Below, in pieces: positions 1-6,860 of a stretch of DNA of 64,000 bases. Source of the DNA: Sporichthya polymorpha DSM 43042 (GTDB taxonomy: Bacteria; Actinomycetota; Actinomycetes; Sporichthyales; Sporichthyaceae); contig NZ_KB913029.1 in NCBI RefSeq assembly GCF_000384115.1, positions 2,080,907 through 2,144,906 of the forward strand, given 5' to 3'. A program made the position numbers and the translations under genes. How positions within the stretch are numbered: the stretch's first letter is position 1; each line of letters opens with the position of its first letter. The notes beneath the pieces are model-generated. The model did no database searches. It saw only the letters and a list, made by a program, of their open reading frames with translations, and had not been told where the DNA came from.

Positions 1-372
1 GATCGCCAGGCTGAACCCGGCCCCCGCCGCGACGCCGTTGACGGCGACCACGACCGGTGCGTCCATCCGGGCGAACGACGAGCTCGCGCGATGCAGGGTG
101 TCCGCGAGCTCCTTGACGAACAGCCCCGGGTCGTCGGCGTGGGCGGCCATCTCCTTGAGGTCCCCGCCGGCGCAGAAGAACCGGCCGGTGGCGGTGAGCA
201 GGACCGCGCGGACCTCGGAGTCGCGATCGCACTCCCGCGCGACCACGGCCAGCTCCCGAGCCATCGTCAGGTTGACGCCGTGAGCGTCGTCGGGCCGATT
301 GAGCGTGATGCGCTCGACGCGCCCGATCCGCTCGACGGTCAGAGTCTCGAACTGCGTCGTCCGGCTGGTCAT
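1..372 (-). CDS. Enoyl-CoA hydratase/isomerase family protein, N-terminal part
   Basis: The first 124 residues of a crotonase-fold enzyme are visible; the rest runs off the left window edge. The protein starts at the ATG complementary to 370-372. It shows the crotonase features in order: an early TLNRP-type strand, the FFCAGGDL segment that helps form the CoA oxyanion hole, and the VAVNGVAAGAGFSLAI segment, where Gly residues form the second half of that hole. Such enzymes hydrate or isomerise enoyl-CoA esters in beta-oxidation and related pathways. The substrate cannot be read from the sequence. It diverges from the toxin-antitoxin pair at 488. Confidence 0.85.
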   Translation of the reverse strand, partial: MTSRTTQFETLTVERIGRVERITLNRPDDAHGVNLTMARELAVVARECDRDSEVRAVLLTATGRFFCAGGDLKEMAAHADDPGLFVKELADTLHRASSSFARMDAPVVVAVNGVAAGAGFSLAI

Positions 373-487
373 CGCGGCTTCCTCCCGGTGGTCCGCGCAC
401 ATCCTCCCAGCGTGCTTGGCGTCTCCGAGAGCAGGGCATTGCGCGAACCGCGACCTACCGTCGCCGTCGATCCCTTACGGTGTGCCC

Positions 488-697
488 ATGGTGATCATGG
501 TCGACCTCAACGAGGAGAACCTGGCGCAAGCCGCCGAGGAACTGGGCACCTCGACCAACGAGGAAACCGTGAATGCGGCGCTGGCCCTCGTGGCCGGCCG
601 CCGGGCCCGGATCGAGGCCATGTTCGACGACCCGTTCGCGCTCGGCACGGGCCCGGACATCAGCGACGAGTACGTGATGCGGGGTAGTCGGCTGTGA
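488..697 (+). CDS. VapB-like antitoxin
   Basis: A 69-residue acidic protein in the position of an antitoxin, directly upstream of a PIN-domain gene and overlapping it by four bases (GTGA). The N-terminal part (VDLNEENLAQAAEELGTSTNEETVNAALA) is typical of actinobacterial VapB proteins, where it forms the DNA-binding and dimerisation region; the C-terminal tail would wrap the toxin. The ATG at 488 is used here; ATG 497 is an alternative three codons downstream. VapB proteins neutralise the partner RNase and repress their own promoter. The family is assigned from sequence pattern and gene order, not from a search. Confidence 0.72.
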   Translation: MVIMVDLNEENLAQAAEELGTSTNEETVNAALALVAGRRARIEAMFDDPFALGTGPDISDEYVMRGSRL

Positions 698-1281
698 GCA
701 TGGCGGGACGGCTCTACCTCATCGACACCTCGGCGCTGTCGAAGGCGCACCTCGCGCAGGTGCGGTACACGCTGCAGACACTGATCACGGACCGCGTCGC
801 GGCCACCTGCATCACCGTCGACCTCGCCGCCGGCTACTCGGGCCGGACGGCCGCCGACCTCGCCGCGATCGACGCGCGGCGCCGGGACCGCTACCTCAAC
901 CTCGAGATCACCGAGGACGTCGCGGAGCGGGCACGCGAGGTGCAGCTCCAGCTCGCGGAGAAGATGCAGCACCGCTCGGTCGGGATCCTCGACCTGCTCA
1001 CGGCCGCCGTCGCGGAGCACCACGACGCGGCGGTGCTGCACTACCACCCGGCGTTCGAGCTGATCGCCTCGATCACCGGCCAGCCGCAGCTCTGGGTCGC
1101 CCCGCGCGGGAGCCTGGAGGCCGAGGAGGACGCGAAGGCCGCGCTTCCCGGTTCGAACGGCTCGTCCCCGGACGCGTTCACGGCTCCGGTCGACGGCCCG
1201 GCCGCCAGACCGCTCCCGGCCAACGCGCCGGCCTCGGCGGGGCGCCTGCCGCGGCCGACCGAGGACCCGATCAGCTCCTGA
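694..1281 (+). CDS. VapC-like PIN-domain protein with altered active site
   Basis: A 195-residue protein with a PIN-like core in residues 6-140, coupled to the upstream VapB-like gene. VapC toxins are Mg-dependent RNases that use four acidic residues. Here D11 (LIDTSAL) and D100 (ILDLLTAA) are present. The usual second-position Glu aligns with D43 (ITVDLAAG), and the usual fourth-position Asp of the HYD-x-D-F motif is H118 (LHYHPAFE). About 55 Pro/Ala/Ser-rich residues follow the PIN core and are probably disordered. The toxin may be weakened or use an altered metal site. The 3' end overlaps the convergent esterase gene by 11 bases. Confidence 0.72.
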   Translation: MSMAGRLYLIDTSALSKAHLAQVRYTLQTLITDRVAATCITVDLAAGYSGRTAADLAAIDARRRDRYLNLEITEDVAERAREVQLQLAEKMQHRSVGILDLLTAAVAEHHDAAVLHYHPAFELIASITGQPQLWVAPRGSLEAEEDAKAALPGSNGSSPDAFTAPVDGPAARPLPANAPASAGRLPRPTEDPISS

Positions 1282-2161
1282 CGGGGTCGCTCGTGGCCGC
1301 GGCCCGGGTTGCCGGAACGAGCCGCTCGGCGAGGAACCGTAACTGGGCCGGGGTCTCCCGCCGCCAGTAGGCCGCGGAGTGGCCCTCCTCGGCGTACGTG
1401 GCCTGGACGGGCGGCTCGTGCGGCAGCCGGGCAAAGGTCTGCGTCATCCCGTAGAACGGGTCGAGCGTCCCGCAGACGATGCGCATCGGAATGCCGCGCA
1501 GCAGCGCCGCCCCCGACATGACGTCGTGCGCCGCGAAGTCCTCCGGACCGTCGAACGCGCCCGGGACGGTGACGCCGGAGGTCCGGTAGATCGCCGGGGC
1601 GTAGACGGCGACCGCCGCCACGCGCTCGGCCCCCAGCCGCTGGGCGAGCAGCAGGGAGCCGTAGCCGCCCATCGATTCACCCATCAGGGCGATCCGGTCG
1701 ACGAGCAGGCCCTTGGACGCGAGCAGCGGCAGGTACTCGTCGAGGATCATCGCCTGCGGGTCGATGCCCGACGCCCGCCGGTGCCAGTACGAGGTGGGGC
1801 CCCCGTTGACGGTTGCCACCGCGAACGGGGGCATCCCCCGCTTGATCACCATCGCCTGGATGCGGCCGAGCGCCAGGTTCTCCCGGGAGAACGGGATCAG
1901 CTCGTTCCCGCCCCGGCCGAACAGTTCCAGGACCACCGGCAGCTGCGCGCCCGGCTCGAATCCCGGCGGGTAGGAGATCGCGTACCGAACGTCCGCCGCC
2001 CCCATCGCCTCGGACAGGAACGAGCCGGTCTCCAGATAACCCCCGGGGATCTCCAGGGCCGGCTCCGGCGCGGCCCCGGGAGCGGGGTCGTTGCCGCAGC
2101 CGGCGGCCCCCGCGGCAACCGCGAGCCCCCAGCCCAGCACCGTCCTCCGGCTGACCCCCAT
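1271..2161 (-). CDS. Tat-exported lipoprotein alpha/beta hydrolase (esterase)
   Basis: A 296-residue secreted esterase-like protein. The N-terminus has a twin-arginine motif (SRRTVLGWG) and a lipobox ending at C22 (AAGAAGC), so it is predicted to be exported folded and lipid-anchored outside the cell. The catalytic Ser lies in GESMGG (S163); the candidate acid and base are the Asp of GTLDPFY and the His of EEGHSAAYW. The layout resembles the esterase D / antigen 85-like hydrolases, but the substrate is unknown. It starts at ATG 2161 and diverges from the hydratase gene at 2211. Longer upstream starts would lack the signal and run into the neighbouring gene. Confidence 0.8.
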   Translation of the reverse strand: MGVSRRTVLGWGLAVAAGAAGCGNDPAPGAAPEPALEIPGGYLETGSFLSEAMGAADVRYAISYPPGFEPGAQLPVVLELFGRGGNELIPFSRENLALGRIQAMVIKRGMPPFAVATVNGGPTSYWHRRASGIDPQAMILDEYLPLLASKGLLVDRIALMGESMGGYGSLLLAQRLGAERVAAVAVYAPAIYRTSGVTVPGAFDGPEDFAAHDVMSGAALLRGIPMRIVCGTLDPFYGMTQTFARLPHEPPVQATYAEEGHSAAYWRRETPAQLRFLAERLVPATRAAATSDPVRS

Positions 2162-2210
2162 AGATTGGGTCACAATGCCGCGGACGGCGGCCGGGCGAAA
2201 GGGGCGCACG

Positions 2211-2936
2211 ATGACGGAGAGCCTGGCGGCGACGCCCCGGCTGGACAAGGACGGCTCCGTCGCCGTCCTGTCGCTCGGCGCGGGGGAAAACCGCTTCAAC
2301 CTCGACTCCGTCCGGGCACTCGACGCCCTGCTCACCGAGGTCGAGCAGGGCTCCTTCACCGCCCTGGTCACCACCGCCGAGGGCAAGATCTGGTCCAACG
2401 GTTTCGATACCCCCTGGATCGCGGCCAACCGCGATCTGGCTCCCGAGACCGTCCTCGCCGGTGAGCGGCTCCTCGCCCGCATGCTCTCGTTCCCGCTCCC
2501 GACCGTCGCCGCCATCGGCGGGCACTGCTTCGCGGCGGGGTTGCTCTACGCACTCGCGCACGACCTGCGCGTGATGCGTGCCGACCGCGGCTTCGTCTGC
2601 CTGCCGGAGGTCACCTTCGGCGCGGTCTTCACCCCGGGCATGAACGACCTGCTTACCGCGCGGTTGAACCCGTCGGTCGCGCACCGGGCGATCGTGCTCG
2701 GCCAGCGCTTCGGCGGCCCGGACGCCGTCGCGGTGGGCATCGTCGACGAGGCGGTGGCCGAGGACGAGGTGGTCGCCCGCGCGGTCGCGCTGGCCGGCGC
2801 CCACGCCGGGAACGGCCGGGAGGCCGTGGCCGCGCTGAAGCGTCAGCTGTACGCGAAGGCGCTCGGTTCGCTCGGGCAGCCGACGCCGCCGGACCTGTTG
2901 CGGGCCCTCATCGACCTCGAGTCCGGGCGGGCCTGA
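2211..2936 (+). CDS. Enoyl-CoA hydratase/isomerase family protein
   Basis: A 241-residue crotonase-fold protein, short for the family. Its N-terminal half has the strand pattern of enoyl-CoA isomerases (SVAVLSLGAGENRFN), and TVAAIGGHCFAAGLLYALAHD carries the Gly-rich oxyanion-hole segment. The usual CAGxDL segment is replaced by KIWSNGFD, as seen in delta3,delta2-enoyl-CoA isomerase-like proteins, so isomerisation may be more likely than hydration. ATG 2211 is chosen because it follows a GGGGCG purine-rich stretch. Eight bases separate it from lspA, with which it is probably co-transcribed. Confidence 0.8.
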   Translation: MTESLAATPRLDKDGSVAVLSLGAGENRFNLDSVRALDALLTEVEQGSFTALVTTAEGKIWSNGFDTPWIAANRDLAPETVLAGERLLARMLSFPLPTVAAIGGHCFAAGLLYALAHDLRVMRADRGFVCLPEVTFGAVFTPGMNDLLTARLNPSVAHRAIVLGQRFGGPDAVAVGIVDEAVAEDEVVARAVALAGAHAGNGREAVAALKRQLYAKALGSLGQPTPPDLLRALIDLESGRA

Positions 2937-2944
2937 CCGCGCGG

Positions 2945-3463
2945 ATGTCGGAGATCTACCGCCCGCCGGTCGAGGTCCGGCGACGCAATCTGCTCATCGT
3001 GGGCGTGACCGCCGTCCTGGTCTACGCCGCCGACCTGCTCACGAAGATCTGGGCGGTCGAACGCCTCGGCGACCCCGACGAGTCCATCGAGATCGTCGGC
3101 GACCTGTTCCAGCTCGAGCTGACCCGCAACCCCGGTGCCGCCTTCGGTATCGGCGTCAGCATGACGATCGTCTTCACGCTGCTCTCGCTGGTCGTCGTCG
3201 GCGTCGTCCTGCGGACCGCGGGCCGGCTGGGCAGCACCGGGTGGGCGGTCGTGTTCGGGCTCGTACTCGGCGGTGCGCTCGGCAATCTGACGGACCGACT
3301 GTTCCGCTCGCCGGGCTTCATGCGCGGACACGTCGTCGACTTCCTGCACCTCAAGAACTGGCCGGTGTTCAACCTGGCCGACACGGCGTTCTGCATCGCC
3401 GGCGCCATCGTCTTCCTGCTGGTGTTACGGAACATCCCCCTCGAGGGCAGGAACCCCTCATGA
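2945..3463 (+). CDS. lspA: Lipoprotein signal peptidase II
   Basis: A 172-residue inner-membrane aspartic protease that cleaves the signal peptide of diacylglyceryl-prolipoproteins. Four hydrophobic segments are visible. The diagnostic motifs are GGALGNLTDR with catalytic D117, VVDFLHL, and FNLADT with catalytic D146; the RNPGAAFG segment is also conserved. The protein begins at ATG 2945, eight bases after the upstream hydratase gene, and its stop overlaps the next ATG (ATGA). In many actinobacteria lspA is followed by rluD; here an aldo/keto reductase follows instead. Several lipoproteins in this window (esterase, PstS, cupredoxin-like) would be its substrates. Confidence 0.95.
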   Translation: MSEIYRPPVEVRRRNLLIVGVTAVLVYAADLLTKIWAVERLGDPDESIEIVGDLFQLELTRNPGAAFGIGVSMTIVFTLLSLVVVGVVLRTAGRLGSTGWAVVFGLVLGGALGNLTDRLFRSPGFMRGHVVDFLHLKNWPVFNLADTAFCIAGAIVFLLVLRNIPLEGRNPS

Positions 3464-4422
3464 CGAAGATTCCGACCCGACCGCTCGGCTCCACCGGTCT
3501 CGAGGTCGGGGCCGTGGGCCTCGGCTGCATGAGCATGTCGTGGGCCTACGACCCGACCCAGAAGGACGACGACACCGCGATCGCGGCGATCGCCACCGCG
3601 CTGGATGCCGGCGTCACCCTCATCGACACCGCCCCGGCGTACGGGCCGTTCTCCAACGAGGAACTGGTCGGCCGCGCGATCGCCGGCCGGCGCGAGGAGA
3701 CCGTCCTCGCCACCAAGGTCGGCCTGCTGGTCGACCCGCAGACCTACGAGTTCGTCAAGGACGGCCGGCCGGACTCGGTCCGCAGCTCCTGCGAGGACTC
3801 GCTCCGCCGGCTGGGAGTCGAGCACATCGACCTGTTCCAGCTGCATCGCGTCGACCCCGAGGTCCCGATCGAGGAGACCTGGGGAGCGATGGCCGAGCTC
3901 GTCCAGCGCGGGCTCGTGCGACACCTCGGACTGTCCGAGACGACCGTCGACGAGTGCGCTCGGGCGCACGCGATCCACCCCGTCGCGTCGGTCCAGTCGG
4001 AGTTCTCGCTCTGGACGCGGGACCGCCAGGCCGACGTCCTCCCCTGGTGCGAGGCGAACGGTGCGAGCTTCATCCCCTTCGCGCCGCTGGGACGCGGCTA
4101 CCTGACCGGGGCCGTCGACGCGAACACGCAGTTCGAGGACAAGGACTTCCGCGCCCGGAACCCCCGATTCACCGCGGAGGCGCGGGCCGCGAACCAGACG
4201 ATCGTCGACGGCATCCGCGAGGTCGCCGAGGGTCTCGGCGCGACGCCCGCTCAGGTGGCGATCGCGTGGACGCTGGCGGTGTCCCCGGCGATCGTGCCGA
4301 TCCCGGGCACCCGGCGGCCCGCGCGGGTGCAGGAGAACGCAGCCGCCGCGACGCTGGTGCTCTCCGACGGCGACCGCAAGCGGCTGGACGACCTGCCGCC
4401 GCCCGTGGGGGAGCGCTACTGA
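3460..4422 (+). CDS. Aldo/keto reductase
   Basis: A 320-residue NADPH-dependent oxidoreductase with a TIM-barrel fold. The catalytic tetrad is visible as D56 (IDTAPAYG), Y61, K86 (ATKVG) and H129 (QLHRVD). The C-terminal NADPH-binding segment (IPIPGTRRPARVQEN) is typical of the AKR11/AKR13-like group. The substrate is probably an aldehyde or ketone but cannot be deduced. It overlaps lspA by four bases, so the two are translationally coupled, although no functional link is evident. Confidence 0.9.
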   Translation: MTKIPTRPLGSTGLEVGAVGLGCMSMSWAYDPTQKDDDTAIAAIATALDAGVTLIDTAPAYGPFSNEELVGRAIAGRREETVLATKVGLLVDPQTYEFVKDGRPDSVRSSCEDSLRRLGVEHIDLFQLHRVDPEVPIEETWGAMAELVQRGLVRHLGLSETTVDECARAHAIHPVASVQSEFSLWTRDRQADVLPWCEANGASFIPFAPLGRGYLTGAVDANTQFEDKDFRARNPRFTAEARAANQTIVDGIREVAEGLGATPAQVAIAWTLAVSPAIVPIPGTRRPARVQENAAAATLVLSDGDRKRLDDLPPPVGERY

Positions 4423-4488
4423 CCTGCGCGTGAGCGGGATCCGCGCGGGTAGGGGCGAGCCAAAGTCCCATTCACCGGAGGTGTCACG

Positions 4489-4647
4489 GTGGCCACGCTG
4501 ACCCTGGTTCTGCTCATCCTGCTGGTGATCGCGGTCGGAGCCGCGGCCTACGGCATCCACCATCGGCGCTCACGCGCCGGTGGGGTCCTCGGGGTCGACC
4601 GCTCGGGCAGCAGTTCGCGCGGCCGGACGCCGGGCAGCCCCCGATGA
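4489..4647 (+). CDS. Small single-pass membrane protein
   Basis: A 52-residue protein starting at GTG 4489, preceded by GGAGG at 4477-4481. Residues 3-22 form one hydrophobic helix (LTLVLLILLVIAVGAAAYG), followed by a basic, Gly/Ser-rich tail. Its stop codon overlaps the ATG of the next gene in an ATGA arrangement, which together with the strong ribosome-binding site supports a real gene. The partner genes encode PRC-barrel proteins, so it may anchor or accompany them at the membrane. No family is recognised. Confidence 0.65.
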   Translation: MATLTLVLLILLVIAVGAAAYGIHHRRSRAGGVLGVDRSGSSSRGRTPGSPR

Positions 4648-5135
4648 CGGCGTACCTCCACGCGGGAGACCTGTCCGGTCAGCCGCTGGTCTCGCTCGGG
4701 GGCGACCGCCTCGCCGAGATCAAGGACGTCGTCTTCGACCGCTCCTCCGGGGAGCTGTTGGGCTTCACGCTCAACAACCCCGGGTTCTTCGGCCGGACCC
4801 GCGACGACGCGCTGCCGATCGCCGCCGTCCACGGCATCGGCGACGCCGCCGTCGTCGTGGCCGGGGCGCACGTGCTCGTGCCCGTGGACGAGGTCGTCAA
4901 CGCCGCCGAGCGCCGGGGCAACAACGTCCTCGCCGACCGCGTCCTCACCGAGGAGGGCGCGGATCTCGGCGAGGTCACCGACGTCCTGCTCGACCCCTCG
5001 CACCGGCCCCCGAAGGTCGTCGGTTACGAGATCAAGTCCGACGACGGGCACACCGTCACCGTCCCGCTCGACGACGCCGTCGCGGTGTCCGGCGAGCGCC
5101 TCGTCGTCCCCGGGAGGGGCAATGCGGATCACTGA
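4644..5135 (+). CDS. PRC-barrel domain protein
   Basis: A 163-residue protein with two PRC-barrel-like halves. The first spans about residues 8-80 (LSGQPLVSLGGDRLAEIKDVVFD, followed by LLGFTLNNPGFF); the second spans about 95-160 (VLTEEGADLGEVTDVLLDP, followed by VVGYEIKS). PRC barrels are small beta-barrels found in photosystem assembly and RNA-processing proteins and in many actinobacterial proteins of unknown role. It is coupled to the small membrane protein upstream and overlaps the second PRC gene downstream by 14 bases. The function is unknown. Confidence 0.75.
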   Translation: MTAYLHAGDLSGQPLVSLGGDRLAEIKDVVFDRSSGELLGFTLNNPGFFGRTRDDALPIAAVHGIGDAAVVVAGAHVLVPVDEVVNAAERRGNNVLADRVLTEEGADLGEVTDVLLDPSHRPPKVVGYEIKSDDGHTVTVPLDDAVAVSGERLVVPGRGNADH

Positions 5136-5574
5136 GGCCCGGCGCCGGCCCGTCGTCGCGACGTCCAGCGCCACCACGCTCGGCCACGTCGCCGGATTCC
5201 TCATCGAGGCCGAGACGGCGCGCATCGTCGGCGTCCGCCTGGAGACCGACGGCGACGCCAACGTCCTGCCGTGGGACCGTCTCGAGGCCTTCGGCCCCGA
5301 CGCCGTCACCGTCACCGACGCCGACGTCCTGCGCACCCCCGCCGACAGCACCGAGGAACGCCGGGCGGACCCCGACCTCGACCCGATCGGCAAGCCCGCC
5401 ATCGAGGAGACCGGCAACGGCCTCGGCGTCGTCAGCGACGTCGATTTCGACCCCGAGACCGGCGCCCTCCGTGCTGTCCTCACCGAGGTCTACGAACTCC
5501 CCGCGGACAAGCTCCTCGGGCTCGGCGGCTACGCCCTCGTCTTCGGCGAGCTCCAGGGCATGACCCCGGCCTGA
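5122..5574 (+). CDS. PRC-barrel domain protein
   Basis: A 150-residue protein of the same kind as its upstream neighbour, again with two barrel-like repeats: TTLGHVAGFLIEAETARIVGV early, and NGLGVVSDVDFDPETGALRAV from about residue 105. It overlaps the preceding gene by 14 bases in a different frame, a sign of translational coupling. The pair probably arose by duplication and may form a heteromeric barrel complex. Transcription ends at the strong hairpin at 5596-5639. The function is not known. Confidence 0.72.
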   Translation: MRITEARRRPVVATSSATTLGHVAGFLIEAETARIVGVRLETDGDANVLPWDRLEAFGPDAVTVTDADVLRTPADSTEERRADPDLDPIGKPAIEETGNGLGVVSDVDFDPETGALRAVLTEVYELPADKLLGLGGYALVFGELQGMTPA

Positions 5575-5595
5575 CCGTCCCTCAGCATTGAAAAA

Positions 5596-5639
5596 AAAGG
5601 GTGACACCCCTTACTGCGTAGTAAGGGGTGTCACCCTTT
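5596..5639. terminator. Perfect 20-bp hairpin, bidirectional terminator
   Basis: Arms 5596-5615 and 5620-5639 are perfectly complementary with a four-base GCGT loop. An A-run lies just left (5591-5598) and a pyrimidine run (CCCTTTCTT) just right, so the hairpin can terminate from either side. It sits between the convergent PRC and DUF4235 genes. The 20-base arms recur identically at 37534-37583. Confidence 0.88.
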
Positions 5640-5686
5640 CTTGTCCAAGCCCGTTAGGTGCGTACCGGGCGGCCGAGCGGGGACGG

Positions 5687-5977
5687 TCAGGCGGCGGCGG
5701 TCTCGAGGTCGTCCGCGGTCTTGCCGGGCCAGGTGCCGGTCACCTTCTCCATGCCCTGGGCGCCGCCGCGCTTCACCGCCGCCTTGACGACGGAGTAGAC
5801 GACGCCCTGCAGGGCGGCGCCGGCGAGCACGAGGGCCCACGACGCCTCCTTCAGGTCCGGGTCCGGCGGGACGTCGTTGTCGTCCACCTTGGTCCAGACC
5901 TTCGTCACGATCTTGCCGGCGATCGAGCCGGCGGCGATGCCGAGGACGATCGCCAGGGGCTTGTAGAGCAGCTTCAT
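5687..5977 (-). CDS. DUF4235 family small membrane protein
   Basis: A 96-residue protein with two hydrophobic segments (PLAIVLGIAAGSIAGKI near residues 6-22, and SWALVLAGAALQGVVYSVV near 47-64), matching the actinobacterial DUF4235 pattern. It is the last gene of a leftward trio after a holin-like protein and a DUF3618 protein, an arrangement common in actinobacteria and thought to relate to the cell envelope. The start is ATG 5977. No biochemical role is known. Confidence 0.75.
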   Translation of the reverse strand: MKLLYKPLAIVLGIAAGSIAGKIVTKVWTKVDDNDVPPDPDLKEASWALVLAGAALQGVVYSVVKAAVKRGGAQGMEKVTGTWPGKTADDLETAAA

Positions 5978-5987
5978 GGACGGTCCC

Positions 5988-6368
5988 TCACTTCCGGCGG
6001 TGCGAGACGACGGCGGCGCCCACGCCGAGCAGCAGCGCGCCGGCCGCGGCGGCCTGCACCTCGCGGCGCTGGGCGAGGGGCTTGACCTTCTCGGTCACGT
6101 CCGTCGCGGTGTGCTTGACCTGCTCGCCGAGCACGGAGGTCTTCTCCGTGACGACGGTCTTGACGTCACCGGCCTTCTCGGAGGCGGCCACCTTGATGTC
6201 GGAGACCTTGTCCTGCGCGCGGCCCTTGACGTCGAGCCGGTGCGAGAGCTCGTCGACGGTCGCCCCGAGTTCTTCCCGAGTCGCCTCGATCTCAGCCTCG
6301 ATCTCGTCGATGGTCTGCGGTTCCTCCGCCTGCTGGGCGGACTCCTGGGTGTTCTCTGAGGTCGTCAT
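5988..6368 (-). CDS. DUF3618 family protein
   Basis: A 126-residue protein with the DUF3618 core near residues 18-55 (IDEIEAEIEATREELGATVDEL), an amphipathic Lys/Glu/Val-rich helical stretch to about residue 100, and one C-terminal membrane helix (AAAAGALLLGVGAAVVS) ending in basic residues. This suggests a membrane-tethered coiled coil facing the cytoplasm. ATG 6368 overlaps the stop of the upstream holin-like gene, so the two are translationally coupled. Confidence 0.78.
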   Translation of the reverse strand: MTTSENTQESAQQAEEPQTIDEIEAEIEATREELGATVDELSHRLDVKGRAQDKVSDIKVAASEKAGDVKTVVTEKTSVLGEQVKHTATDVTEKVKPLAQRREVQAAAAGALLLGVGAAVVSHRRK

Positions 6369-6784
6369 CGGCGGGCGTGCTCCTTCACGGTCTCGATGTC
6401 GGACTTCACGCCGGCCATGGCCTGCTCGGGCGCCGGCGGAACCGCCTGCTTGACCTGCTTCTTGCCCGTGAGGCCGAGAACGGCGGCCACGGCGAACAGG
6501 ACGGCCGCGACGATCAGGGCTGCCGCCCACACGTCCATGGCCATCGCGAGGCCTCCGATGGCGGCGGTGACCAGAGCGCCGACGCCGTAGAGCGCCACCA
6601 CCCCCGCGCCACCGAACATGCCGGCGCCGAGGCCGGCGTGCTTGCCCTTGGCCTGCAGCTCCTTGGTCGCCAGCTTGATTTCGTCCCGAACCAGGCGGGA
6701 CGTCTGCTCGGACAGGGACGAGACCAGCTCGCCCATCGACATGTCCGCCGGGTCCGAACGGCGGTGGGTGCTCATCTGCGTCAT
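6365..6784 (-). CDS. Putative Actinobacterial holin-X / DUF1469 family protein
   Basis: A 139-residue protein with the family pattern: an N-terminal amphipathic region (MGELVSSLSEQTSRLVRDEIKLATKEL), then two membrane helices around residues 52-78 and 84-106, and a charged tail. The family is annotated as phage-holin-like, but in actinobacteria it usually sits with DUF3618 and DUF4235 genes, as here, and is more likely an envelope protein than a phage lysis protein. No phage genes are nearby. It diverges from the acyl-CoA ligase gene at 6861. Confidence 0.75.
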   Translation of the reverse strand: MTQMSTHRRSDPADMSMGELVSSLSEQTSRLVRDEIKLATKELQAKGKHAGLGAGMFGGAGVVALYGVGALVTAAIGGLAMAMDVWAAALIVAAVLFAVAAVLGLTGKKQVKQAVPPAPEQAMAGVKSDIETVKEHARR

Positions 6785-6860
6785 GAGTTGCGCCTACCCC
6801 TCTCTCCCGGCAGCACGCCTAGAGTGATCACCAAGACACTCCCCGCGTGAAGGGCCCGCC

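Noticed and set aside
6365-6784. Holin-like protein as a prophage remnant
   Set aside because: Stands with DUF3618 and DUF4235 genes in the usual actinobacterial cluster; no other phage genes.
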